Origin: JBGAJN01 sp044224905
Lineage (GTDB): Bacteria; Verrucomicrobiota; Verrucomicrobiia; Limisphaerales; JBGAJN01
Direction of reading: 5' to 3'
DNA length: 64,000 nucleotides
Assembly (NCBI GenBank): GCA_044224905.1
Contig: JBGAJN010000001.1
Span: forward strand, 1,798,001-1,862,000
The translations under genes and the position numbers were made by a program. This document shows positions 35,670-43,770 of the stretch, piece by piece. Position 1 is the first letter of the stretch. Every line of letters begins with the position of its first letter. Under the pieces are notes generated by a model. The model saw only the letters and a list, made by a program, of their open reading frames with translations, was not told where the DNA came from and ran no database searches.

Positions 35670-38600
35670 TCAGTTGAGCGAGAAGTTCACGCGCGGCGTG
35701 CCTTTGGCCGTCGGGTCGACCGGCTTTGGTGCGACGAGGAACAAGCGCTCGGCTTCCACTTTTCCGGAATCGAGCAGGAACTTTTGAACCACCTGCGCCC
35801 GTTGCTGAATGAGTTCGCGCAACTCTTCATCCGTTGCCGTGTAAAGCGGCAGAAGCTTCTGTTCCATCTCTTCCCGCGTCGGTTCGGGCGGAGGCGCAAC
35901 GGTTGCCGTCGTGGCCGTGGCAACTTCGACGCGATTGGTTGCGGGCGCGGCGATGATCGGTGCGGGCGGCGGAGTCGTTCCTGCGGCGGGCGCTTCTTTC
36001 TGCTGGGCTAATCGCTCGCCACCCTTTTGAACCGCCGTCGAGCGCTGGGCGGGAGCGAAGACGAGGGACGTCGATGGCGGCGCATTGGTCACAACCAATT
36101 TGGCGGTGACGAGATTCGTCGGTGCTGCGTTGGTGGAAACTGCAGTGGGAAGATTGGTCACGGCATTCGTCGGCGGCGGAAACGCGATGAAATACGTTTG
36201 CTTGAGTAGGCGGACGTAGTTCGTCTCGTCGAGGCTCAGTTCGTTTAAGGCGGGCGGTTGCTGGCCGGCGGCGACGAGTTCCTGCACGCGCAGGGTCTTG
36301 AGTTTGTTCTGCAACTTCACTTGCGTCATCGCCGCGCGATCCGTCGCGGGATCGATCTCGCCGCTGATTTCCAGATTCAACGCCGGGCGTTCGTAAAGCG
36401 CGCGCGTGAGCTTCTCCAGCTTGTTGGTTTGTGAGGATTCAATCGCGGGCGTGCCCGGCGTGAAGTCCACGAATTGCAGTTCCGCGCCGCCGCCGAACAT
36501 CGAGCCCAGCAGCGCGAACGGCGACGTGGCAGCCTTGATGAGAATATTGACGACCACTTGCAGGATCAGGCGGCCGATGCTGAACTTCGGATCGTCGAGG
36601 CTGCCGCTGATAGGGAGATTCAAGTCGATGCGGCCCTTGCGGTCTTTGAGCAGCGCGACGCCAAGCTTGACCGGGAGTTTGGTGGCGTTGGTGCTCTGGT
36701 TCCGCGCGCCGAAGGTCAGTTGATCGATGCCCAGGACATTCTCCGCGGTGAGCTTGCGTTCGCTGATCAGGTAACGCAGATCAAAGGATAGCTTCCCCTT
36801 GTTGAGCGGGTACCCGGCGAACTTCTCGCTGTACGGCGTGAACGGCGTGAGGTCGCTGTTCTTGAAGCCGAGCTTCATGTCGACGAACAGGTTCTTCGGA
36901 TCGGGCGTAACTTCGCCGGTCACGGTGAAGGGCGCGAGCGCGCTGACCTTGCCGTTCAGATCGATGCCGACCTTCTTCGGGTTGGGGAAATTGAAGTCGC
37001 GGATCGTGCCGTTGAGCTCTTCGATGCTGGTGTTGAAACGCGGCGTGATCGAGCGGTCCTGTGCGTGGAACGACGTCTTCTCCAGCACGATCGCGCCGAC
37101 CTTGATGGGGAATTCGAATGCCGGTTTCGTTTCGCCCGCGGTCGGAGCGGGCGCTGCGGGGGCGATGGTTCCCGGCTTCGTCTTGGCGAGCGCCTGCAAG
37201 TTCAGCACGCCGTTCGAGCTCATCACGAGCGTGCCGTCGAGACCCGTGAACTTCACTTCGGCGACCTCGAGTTGATTCGGCTCCAGCGCGAGGTGGATTC
37301 CGCGGACGGCGAGCTCGTTCCACTTCGTGAACTGTTCGAACGAGATCGTATCCGTCGCCTTGAAACCGGTCACCGTTGTATCGCCGTCGAATTGCAGGCG
37401 CGGGCCGTTCGTGGGATGCGGATTGAAGCGCATGCGGCCATTGCTCGTGACGGCGCCCGCGTTGACGATGACGTTCGCCTGTTGCTCGACGTACGGTTGC
37501 AGCGGCGCGAGCGCAAGGTTGGTGGCGGCCACCGTGGCCTCCACCGCGGGTGGCATCAACGTGCCGTTCGCCTCGAGGTGAACCGTCCCGCCGGCGCGAC
37601 CGGTGAAATCCAGCGCCACCGTTACCGGCGCGTTGCTTTGATTCGAAAATCCTTTCACCACGAGGCGCAGGTCATCGAAGCCCAAAGCCGCGGGTTTGGG
37701 CGGCACGCGATCCTCGGCAGTGACGGAGAAACCCTCGATGCCGACTTCATCGACGAACAATTTCCACGGCGCGGCGGCGGGCGTTTGGGTCGCGCTTGCG
37801 GCGACCGCCGCCGGTGCGTTCGTTTGTTTAACGAGCAGTTTCAGCCAGTTCAATCCACCGTCTGCATCACGCCGCACCGTGACCGCGCCGCTGTCCATCT
37901 TCACCGACGGCACGCGGGCTTCGCGCGCGATGAGATTGGCGGAGGCATTGCTGACGGTGAGGTTCGCCCAGCGCAGGATGACTTCGCCGGTATCCGGCGC
38001 CTGGGCGTGGAAATCCTTCAGTTGGACGTCCGCGTCGGTGAGGGCTGCTTCGAGCGGCTTCTTCGGCACGGCGCTGAACCGGTAACGCGCCACGACGCTC
38101 AACGCGCCGTCGGTGACCTGCGCGCGGGTGAAGTCGGCGAGATACGGTCCGTATTTCTTGATCGGAATATCGCGCAGGGAAAACTCGCCTGCGGAGCGGA
38201 GCGGGTTCATGGAAAAATCGCCGATCCATTCGAACCGCTCCCCGTCGCCGGTGGTGGCGAGCAATTGATACGGCGCGCCCTTCTCGTGATGGGTCGTGAA
38301 ATCTTCCAGAGCGAACCACGTGGGCCCGATGCTCATGCGAAACGGCGCCGCGCGGGTGTGATCCGTGACGTTGAGCACGGCGTTGGTCACCACCAGATTC
38401 CCCACCAGCACGTGCGGCAGTTCCTTCGGGGTGGGTTTCGGCTCGGTCGGCGTGGCGTTGGTCAACAAGTTGGCAAAGTTGAACTGCCCGTCCGCCGCGC
38501 GGATGATGTTGGCCATCGGGCCTTCGATGGAAACCTCGCGGAACGTCCATGCGCCGCGGAAGATCGAGGAGAGCTGGAAGTCCGCGTAGAAGCCGTCCAC

Positions 38601-38870
38601 GTGCGCGAAGGTCGAGCCGTCGGTTTCCCGCAAGGTCAGCCCGTTGATCGTCAATGAGAGCGCGTAGGGATTCACCGCTACCTCCCGGACCGTGGCTTCG
38701 CGGTGCGTGAACTTCGGCAGCTGTTTGACCATCTGCCACTTGATCACTGCCGGCACCACGAAGAAGCCGATGATCGTGTAGAGCGCCACCGCGATCACGA
38801 TCCGCCGCGCCCACCGCGCGCGCGGCGTCGCCAGCTTCAGCAGGCTGGAGAGTATCAAGGTTGGTTTCAT
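35670..38870 (-). CDS. DUF748/AsmA-like giant envelope protein
   Basis: The 1066-residue protein has one N-terminal membrane helix (about residues 20-45). DUF748 repeats follow: RREATVREVAVNPYALSLTINGLTLRETDGS near 75-105, PFRMSIGPTWFALEDFTTH near 180, and long beta segments to ~800. DUF748 proteins belong to the AsmA-like/TamB group thought to bridge inner and outer membranes and move lipids. The last ~250 residues hold an OmpA/SPOR-like 'EISGEIDPATDRAAMTQVKLQNKLK' region and Pro/Thr/Val linkers. A short AsmA-like gene lies at 420-1106. It starts a three-gene operon. Confidence 0.85.
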   Translation of the reverse strand: MKPTLILSSLLKLATPRARWARRIVIAVALYTIIGFFVVPAVIKWQMVKQLPKFTHREATVREVAVNPYALSLTINGLTLRETDGSTFAHVDGFYADFQLSSIFRGAWTFREVSIEGPMANIIRAADGQFNFANLLTNATPTEPKPTPKELPHVLVGNLVVTNAVLNVTDHTRAAPFRMSIGPTWFALEDFTTHHEKGAPYQLLATTGDGERFEWIGDFSMNPLRSAGEFSLRDIPIKKYGPYLADFTRAQVTDGALSVVARYRFSAVPKKPLEAALTDADVQLKDFHAQAPDTGEVILRWANLTVSNASANLIAREARVPSVKMDSGAVTVRRDADGGLNWLKLLVKQTNAPAAVAASATQTPAAAPWKLFVDEVGIEGFSVTAEDRVPPKPAALGFDDLRLVVKGFSNQSNAPVTVALDFTGRAGGTVHLEANGTLMPPAVEATVAATNLALAPLQPYVEQQANVIVNAGAVTSNGRMRFNPHPTNGPRLQFDGDTTVTGFKATDTISFEQFTKWNELAVRGIHLALEPNQLEVAEVKFTGLDGTLVMSSNGVLNLQALAKTKPGTIAPAAPAPTAGETKPAFEFPIKVGAIVLEKTSFHAQDRSITPRFNTSIEELNGTIRDFNFPNPKKVGIDLNGKVSALAPFTVTGEVTPDPKNLFVDMKLGFKNSDLTPFTPYSEKFAGYPLNKGKLSFDLRYLISERKLTAENVLGIDQLTFGARNQSTNATKLPVKLGVALLKDRKGRIDLNLPISGSLDDPKFSIGRLILQVVVNILIKAATSPFALLGSMFGGGAELQFVDFTPGTPAIESSQTNKLEKLTRALYERPALNLEISGEIDPATDRAAMTQVKLQNKLKTLRVQELVAAGQQPPALNELSLDETNYVRLLKQTYFIAFPPPTNAVTNLPTAVSTNAAPTNLVTAKLVVTNAPPSTSLVFAPAQRSTAVQKGGERLAQQKEAPAAGTTPPPAPIIAAPATNRVEVATATTATVAPPPEPTREEMEQKLLPLYTATDEELRELIQQRAQVVQKFLLDSGKVEAERLFLVAPKPVDPTAKGTPRVNFSLN

Positions 38871-39035
38871 CAGAATTCCCGCGAACGCGCGCGTCGTGCG
38901 CTACCGCCGTTAAGCTAAAGAAATCCGCGCGAACGGCAAGTCCGCGCTCGCCGCCGCCGTTTCTGTCCGGCGGCTCACACGGCGATTGCCCTGCGCGCGG
39001 ACCGCTGATACGCTGCCGCCACCATCAATCATCCC

Positions 39036-39911
39036 ATGAACGAGTCGCGCCTCGATATCCGCAAAACTTACAAGCTCTACGTCGGTGGGAAATTCGTCCG
39101 TGGCGAAAGCGGCAAGTACCTCACCGCCCACGGGCCGAACGGCGAAGCGCTCGACCACTATTGCCACGCCTCGCGCAAAGACTTCCGCGACGCCGTCGTC
39201 GCCGCACGCGCCGCGTTCGATGGCTGGGCCAAGGCCACCGCCTACAATCGTGGTCAGATCATCTACCGCGCCGCTGAGATGCTCCAGGGACGCCGCGAAG
39301 ATCTCGCGCGCGAAGTTTCCCGCTCCCACGGCGTGACCATCGAACAGGCCCGCACCGGTGTCGCCACCGTCATCGATCGCCTCGTGCACCACGCCGGCTG
39401 GACCGACAAATATCAGCAGGTCTTCGGCAGCGTGAACCCCGTCGCCAGCCCGCACTTCAACTTCACCACGCCCGAGCCCATGGGCGTCGTCGTCGTGATC
39501 GCGCCGGATCTTCCCGTGATGCTGCCGCTCGTGTCGTTGCTGTTGCCCGTGATCTTGAGCGGCAACACCGCCATCGTGATCCCGTCGGAGAAAGCCCCGT
39601 TGCCTGCGTTGACCTTTGCGGAAATCCTCGCCACCAGCGATCTGCCCGGCGGCGTGGTGAACATCCTCGCCGGCAAGCGCGACGAACTCGCCCCCCACAT
39701 CGCCACCCACATGGACGTCAACGCCATCGTGGACGGCGCGGGCATTCCCGAGCTCAGCGCCAAACTACGCGCCGGCGTGGCCACCAATCTCAAACGCTAC
39801 GCCAACCACTCCCTCGCCGAGACCGAATGGTTCACTCCCAAAGCGGAAGACCCCTATTGGATTCTCGACACCGTGGAATTCAAGACCGCCTGGCACCCGA
39901 TCGGCGTGTGA
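39036..39911 (+). CDS. Aldehyde dehydrogenase-like protein lacking the catalytic half
   Basis: The protein is 291 residues, about 60% of a normal aldehyde dehydrogenase (~480). It matches the N-terminal Rossmann half: KLYVGGKFVRGESG near 15, RAAFDGWAKATAYNRGQIIYR near 72, FTTPEPMGVVVVIAPDLPVM near 150, GNTAIVIPSEKAPL near 184, DLPGGVVNILAG near 205. It then ends where the catalytic Cys/Glu domain should begin. Such short ALDH-like proteins exist as conserved partners of full-length enzymes in other bacteria. No full-length partner lies beside it here. It could be a regulator or a relic. Confidence 0.8.
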   Translation: MNESRLDIRKTYKLYVGGKFVRGESGKYLTAHGPNGEALDHYCHASRKDFRDAVVAARAAFDGWAKATAYNRGQIIYRAAEMLQGRREDLAREVSRSHGVTIEQARTGVATVIDRLVHHAGWTDKYQQVFGSVNPVASPHFNFTTPEPMGVVVVIAPDLPVMLPLVSLLLPVILSGNTAIVIPSEKAPLPALTFAEILATSDLPGGVVNILAGKRDELAPHIATHMDVNAIVDGAGIPELSAKLRAGVATNLKRYANHSLAETEWFTPKAEDPYWILDTVEFKTAWHPIGV

Positions 39912-39970
39912 CCGAAGCGGGTAGGGATGCCGCGCCGCGGCGTCCGTGCTAACCCTCCGCCCGTCGCGCA

Positions 39971-40753
39971 TTACCGCAGCAGGAAGCTCGCGAACTGATC
40001 CCACGCCGCCGTCGGCGCCAGGCCCATGATCAACGCGCTGGAGATGATCAGCCACAGGCAGCCCATCCAGTAATAGCGGTCCACCTTGCGCGTCACCGCC
40101 CACTTCACCACGCCGAGCAATACGGCGATCACCAGCGTCATGAAGAACGGGCCGAACACCTTTTCCCAGATCGTCTCGTGATAGAGATGGTTGAGCGCGT
40201 CGATCCGGCTGATCGCGGCGGGCATCGCGGCGAGCGTGGCCAGCAGCAACATCGCCCGATGCACCTCGGGGCGACGCCGCGTGCCAATCCCCGCGGCGAC
40301 GAAGCCGCCGAAGATCGCAATGCTGATCACGGGAACCGCCATGAACTGTTTGGGCGGGAGACCCCAGATCCGCAATTCCGCCGGATTCACCCGCGTGGAT
40401 TCAATGCCCAGCCGTAAGCCGAGAATGACCACCGCCACGGCGATCCCCGCGCCGAGCCAGCCCAGCTTCATGTGGATGCGACGATTGCCCGTGGCCACCA
40501 GCAGCGGTTGCAACAGGAAGAGCAACATCCACCCCGCCATCGCCACGCCGTGCAGAATGATCAACGTGCGGATCGGCGGCGTGAGTTCGCGGCCCGGATA
40601 CGCGCGGCCATGCAGGTAGAATTGCTGGAAGCCGAGAACCATCAACCCTAACAGCAGCGCGGCCGTTCCGGCATGGAACAGCTTCGCGGCCTTGGGCGAA
40701 CCGGGCAACGTGACGGGCGAACTGCCCGTGGGGAGAGTTTGGGTGGTGTCCAT
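39971..40753 (-). CDS. Multipass membrane protein, hypothetical
   Basis: The 260-residue protein has about seven transmembrane segments. Several histidines lie near their ends (LHGVAMAGW, HMKLGWLG, HRAMLLLAT, LNHLYHETIW). Their spacing recalls heme-binding integral membrane proteins, though no family could be assigned. It converges with the ALDH-like gene and lies downstream of nothing that explains its function. Confidence 0.65.
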   Translation of the reverse strand: MDTTQTLPTGSSPVTLPGSPKAAKLFHAGTAALLLGLMVLGFQQFYLHGRAYPGRELTPPIRTLIILHGVAMAGWMLLFLLQPLLVATGNRRIHMKLGWLGAGIAVAVVILGLRLGIESTRVNPAELRIWGLPPKQFMAVPVISIAIFGGFVAAGIGTRRRPEVHRAMLLLATLAAMPAAISRIDALNHLYHETIWEKVFGPFFMTLVIAVLLGVVKWAVTRKVDRYYWMGCLWLIISSALIMGLAPTAAWDQFASFLLR

Positions 40754-40814
40754 ATCGTGGTGTGAGGGGATTCATAGCCAACCACCCGATCCCGTCAAGG
40801 GGCATTCCGCCGCC

Positions 40815-40859
40815 CGAATCCTCAATCCCGAATCCTGACTCCTTGATCCTGACTCCTAT
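40815..40859. repeat. GAATCCTGACTCC-type intergenic repeat
   Basis: Short words of the type AATCCTGACTCCTTGATCC recur here. The same words, partly inverted, occur at 41464-41550 on the other side of the collagen-like gene. The two copies enclose that gene. Confidence 0.6.
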
Positions 40860-41458
40860 CTAAGCGAAGCCTGCCTCCAGCTCTCCACGTAATCCGCGAA
40901 CGCTTGCATCTCCGATTGCGTCGGCGGGTTGCTGAACGTGCCGGTAAACGCCTCGATCACGCCGTTGATGTTCCGCGCCGTCCCCTCGATCGCGTCATTC
41001 AATTGCGCCGCGCTCACCTCGCCCGGCGGGCCTTGATCCCCTTGCGCGCCCGTCTGGCCCGGATCGCCCGGATCCCCTTTGGGACCTTGCGGGCCGCCCG
41101 GATCGCCCGGATCACCCTTGTCCCCTTTCTCACCCTGCGGCCCTTGCGGTCCCTGCGGGCCGGTGTCGCCGTCCGCACCGTCGGCGCCGTCGTGACCACG
41201 CGGGAGACCGAAGGTGAAATGCACATCCGTCCCGTCAAACGACACCGCCACCGTGGCCCCGCTGTCCGGGCCCAGCGTATTCACGCCATCCACCACCGCA
41301 TTGGCGAACGGCGGCCCCGGATCACCCGGCGGACCCTGCGGCCCGGCGGGAATCGCAGCGATCTGTGCCTCGTAATCCGCCTTGAGCCCGTTGAACTGAT
41401 TACGCAATTCACTCGAACGAATCTTCGCGTTCGCCTTGGGAAGAGTGGGATCGAACAT
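40856..41458 (-). CDS. Collagen-like triple-helix repeat protein
   Basis: The 200-residue protein carries about 100 residues of Gly-X-Y repeat in two blocks. The first (about 40-52) has GPQGPPGDPGPP. The second runs from GHDGADGADGDTGPQ to GDQGPPG (about 87-145) and has many GPQ, GDP and GEK triplets. A triple-helical filament or fibre is implied. Short N- and C-terminal globular parts could trimerise it. There is no signal peptide. Similar bacterial collagen-like proteins are found on spores, phage tails and cell surfaces. A minus-strand FnIII gene lies just upstream. Confidence 0.88.
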   Translation of the reverse strand: MFDPTLPKANAKIRSSELRNQFNGLKADYEAQIAAIPAGPQGPPGDPGPPFANAVVDGVNTLGPDSGATVAVSFDGTDVHFTFGLPRGHDGADGADGDTGPQGPQGPQGEKGDKGDPGDPGGPQGPKGDPGDPGQTGAQGDQGPPGEVSAAQLNDAIEGTARNINGVIEAFTGTFSNPPTQSEMQAFADYVESWRQASLR

Positions 41459-41463
41459 AAAAA

Positions 41464-41550
41464 GAATTCAGGATTCGGGATTCAGAATTCAGGAGTCAGA
41501 AGCGGAGCCAGAATGAACCCTTCTGGATTCTGAATTCTGGCTCCTGACTC
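41464..41550. repeat. Inverted GGATTC/GAATTC repeat with hairpin
   Basis: Repeated words of AATTCAGGAGTCAG and CTGACTCC type fold back on each other. GAGCCAGAAT (41505-41514) pairs perfectly with ATTCTGGCTC (41534-41543). It stands 17 bp beyond the stop codon of the FnIII gene on the minus strand but has no T-run, so it is a repeat first and a terminator only possibly. Confidence 0.65.
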
Positions 41551-41560
41551 CTTGGTGATT

Positions 41561-42196
41561 TCACGGTGCCATCACACACACGGCCTGGCTCCAGCCGCTG
41601 AGGCCGGCGAAGCCTTTGGCCGCCACGCGATACCAATACTTCGTGCCGCTGGTCAGCCCGGTGTCCGCGAAGGACGCCGCCGACACCGTATCCAGCGATT
41701 CCCAGCTCGCCGGATCGTTGGGATTGGCCGAGGCCCGTTGCACCACGTAGTGCGTTGCCCCGCGCGAACGCAGCCAGTTGATCTTCGTCGCTCCGGCCAC
41801 GCCGTTCGTGCGGGCGGTGATCTTGGCGGGCGCGAGCATCTCGCTGATCGGCGCCGGAGTGTTTTGCACTTCGAGGCCCGTGCTCTGGAGCATCACCAGA
41901 TTGCCCGCCGCCTTGGTCTCCGCGTGATCGGCCACCTGGTCAAAGGCGTCGTCCCACGCCGCCTCCGCGGCTTCGGCGGCAGCGCGCTTTTCCTCCACCG
42001 TCTGCTCGGCGATGTCCAGCGCGGCCTGGGCGGCCTTGAGGTTCGTGTTCGCGGTGGTGAACGGATTCACCACCTCGTCCGCGTCGGTGTAGTGGGTGTT
42101 GTTGGTGAACTTGGTGATGATTAAGTCACCCGTGTTGCCCTTGTCGGAACGGCTGAGTCGCTTGGTGCGACCCCGGCGTACTTTTACTTTTGCCAT
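41561..42196 (-). CDS. Fibronectin type III domain protein
   Basis: The start at 42196 (MAKVKVRRGRTKRLSRSDKG) has a GGAAAG ribosome-binding stretch a few bases ahead; an in-frame ATG at 42280 would add an acidic Asp/Glu/Tyr-rich leader. Residues ~40-95 form a coiled-coil-like helix with a repeated AEA pattern. The C-terminal ~95 residues are a fibronectin III-like domain (INWLRSRGATHYVVQRA ... LTSGTKYWYRVAAKGFAGLSGWS). No signal peptide is seen. Together with the collagen-like gene downstream it resembles a fibre or stalk module. Confidence 0.75.
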   Translation of the reverse strand: MAKVKVRRGRTKRLSRSDKGNTGDLIITKFTNNTHYTDADEVVNPFTTANTNLKAAQAALDIAEQTVEEKRAAAEAAEAAWDDAFDQVADHAETKAAGNLVMLQSTGLEVQNTPAPISEMLAPAKITARTNGVAGATKINWLRSRGATHYVVQRASANPNDPASWESLDTVSAASFADTGLTSGTKYWYRVAAKGFAGLSGWSQAVCVMAP

Positions 42197-42620
42197 ATGC
42201 TTTCTTTCCGGCCCGCTGCTGCCGTCGTCGTACGCCGCGCCGGAATCGTATTCCTCATCGCCGTCGTATTCGGATGCCATAACGTGCCTGTATGATTCAC
42301 TGTCTTCGTTACGTCCGGCCCGTGCACTCGCACGGCGGACCAACGGAACCTCCCATTGCAATCGCCTTGCCAAACGGATCACTGAGCCGCCCTGACCCGC
42401 GCCCCAAACCGCCCGCGGGACAGCCTGTCTCATTCGGCTAATACTTAGAAGTAGTAGAACTGTTTTATGGAAAAGTATTTACGCCTTACGGGTAAGTGAG
42501 GGGTGCCGGTCATGATGCAAAATGCTCCCGTGACGCGCAACGAAACGACCGCCGGCCGTGGTGTCGAAACCGGAGACAAGCCCTGTCAAAAACCCAAACA
42601 CGCCCCGCGTTGACATTGGG

Positions 42621-42860
42621 GTGAAGCGCCCACGCTTCGACCCCGAAGCGCCCACGCCTCACCTGAAGAGCGCTCACGCTTTGACTGCGAAGCGTCCACG
42701 CTTCACGCGAAGAGCGCTCACGCTTCACCCGAGAAGCGCCCACGCTTTGACCGTGAAGCGTCCACGCCTCACGCGAAGAGCGCTCACGCTTGATCGGTGA
42801 GGAGTGGACGCTTGTCCCGTGAAGCGTGAGCGGATGCCGGCCGGAGCGCCCACGCTTCCC
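42621..42860. repeat. Degenerate tandem repeat array of ~20-24 bp units
   Basis: About ten units of the form GAAGCGYCCACGCYTCACC or GAAGAGCGCTCACGCTT follow one another without unique spacers. Units alternate between GAAGCG-type and GAAGAGCGCTC-type starts. They lie in a gene-free stretch between the FnIII gene and the island of exported proteins. The region 42430-42620 upstream shows nothing recognisable. Confidence 0.75.
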
Positions 42861-42905
42861 GTGCGAGTCACCGGCACCCGGACGGTCCGGTAACCACCAA
42901 AACCC

Positions 42906-43253
42906 GGTAGGGTCATCGCGCGGCGATGACCGCGCCGATCAATGTGGGGTAGGGCCGTGCTGCTGCGCGGCCCAAACCTCCCATTCATCGCGCAACGCGA
43001 TGAATGAACCAATGGGTAGGGTCATCGCGCGGCGATGACCGCGCCGGGTTGCGGCGCCACGACGAATCGAAAACGGGCGTTCACCCCGGACTCTCACCGC
43101 CCGAATTCCGTCGCCTGACGCTGCGCTCGGCGACGGGGACGCCGCAGCGCGGCTTCCCTACCCACCAAAACCAGGTAGGGTCATCGCGCTGCGATGACCG
43201 CGGCGGGTTGCGGCGCCCGGTGGGGCGAGCGTCCCCGCGAGCCGACGCCCTAG
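42906..43253. repeat. Cluster of GGTAGGG palindromes
   Basis: Three hairpins of the GTCATCGCGCGGCGATGAC type stand at 42912-42930, 43021-43039 and 43180-43198, each preceded by GTAGG. Between them are other palindromes: CATTCATCGCGCAACGCGATGAATG near 42982-43005, and a GCCGTGCTGCTGCGCGGC type near 42952-42969. A relative of the first hairpin recurs at 47351-47369. No gene is visible here. Confidence 0.8.
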
Positions 43254-43402
43254 GGTAGCACCCGCCTCCGGCGGGTCGTCGGTCGTGTCGGAAACCGAGC
43301 ACGATGCGAATCCTCGGGAACGCGGATTGTGAAATGAAACTCCGCTCACCTTCGGAATTCGGCGGGACGCCGAATTCAACCCGCGAGACGCGGGTGCCAC
43401 CC
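43254..43402. repeat. Palindromic element, copy 3 (149 bp)
   Basis: The left end GGTAGCACCCGCCTCCGGCG and right end ACGCGGGTGCCACCC match copies 1 and 2. The interior also contains the GAATTCGGCGGGACGCCGAA hairpin next to AACCCGCGAGACGCGGG. Internally it is close to copy 4 and less close to copies 1 and 2. Confidence 0.85.
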
Positions 43403-43404
43403 AA

Positions 43405-43545
43405 GGCGGTTTCATCCACGCGTGACGCGTGGATGCGAAGATTGGGCGGCGCGGCAGCGCCGGCCCTACCGGATATGGCAGGGCGGACCTGCGGGTCCGC
43501 CGAATGTGACGATGGGTAGGGCGGAGCTGCCGCTCCGCCGTGACT
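43405..43545. repeat. Palindrome block D/C, first copy
   Basis: It contains ATCCACGCGTGACGCGTGGAT, then GGCGGCGCGGCAGCGCCGGCC, then at 43520-43539 GGCGGAGCTGCCGCTCCGCC. The same three hairpins in the same order recur at 47463-47560. Together with the adjoining element end, about 110-120 bp are nearly identical between the two places. Confidence 0.85.
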
Positions 43546-43703
43546 CCTCGCGGCGGGCCACCATTTCGGGAACCGCTTCACGGCGCGCGGCTCGTCGGTA
43601 GCCTCGCCCCACCGAAGTTTTCTCATTTGAACCCAGTAAGCGTTCCCGGTGAGCTGGCATTGAGCGGTCTTTTTGCTTGATCTTGCGGGTCATTTAGCAG
43701 TAA

Positions 43704-43730
43704 GAAGCGCTCCGTCCATAGGGCCGTAAT
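43704..43730 (+). promoter_or_regulatory. Shared leader motif, GTCCATAGGGCCGTAAT
   Basis: This stretch stands about 40 bp ahead of the S74 protein start. The same motif (CCGTCCATAAGGGACGTAAT) stands at 47832-47856, about 40 bp ahead of another exported-protein gene. Both are followed by GTAAT and then a short AT-rich spacer to the start codon. The second copy can fold as CGTCCC/GGGACG around the loop. The role is unknown. Confidence 0.45.
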
Positions 43731-43770
43731 CATTAGGAAAATCGCGCAAGCGACATTACCCAAATCCGCC

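Noticed and set aside
37065..38657. 530-codon plus-strand ORF
   Set aside because: It is the shadow of the DUF748 gene on the other strand. Composition is Arg/Ala/His-rich with no domain.
42621..42860. Possible CRISPR array
   Set aside because: Units follow each other directly with no unique spacers of 30-40 bp, units differ among themselves, and no cas gene is near.
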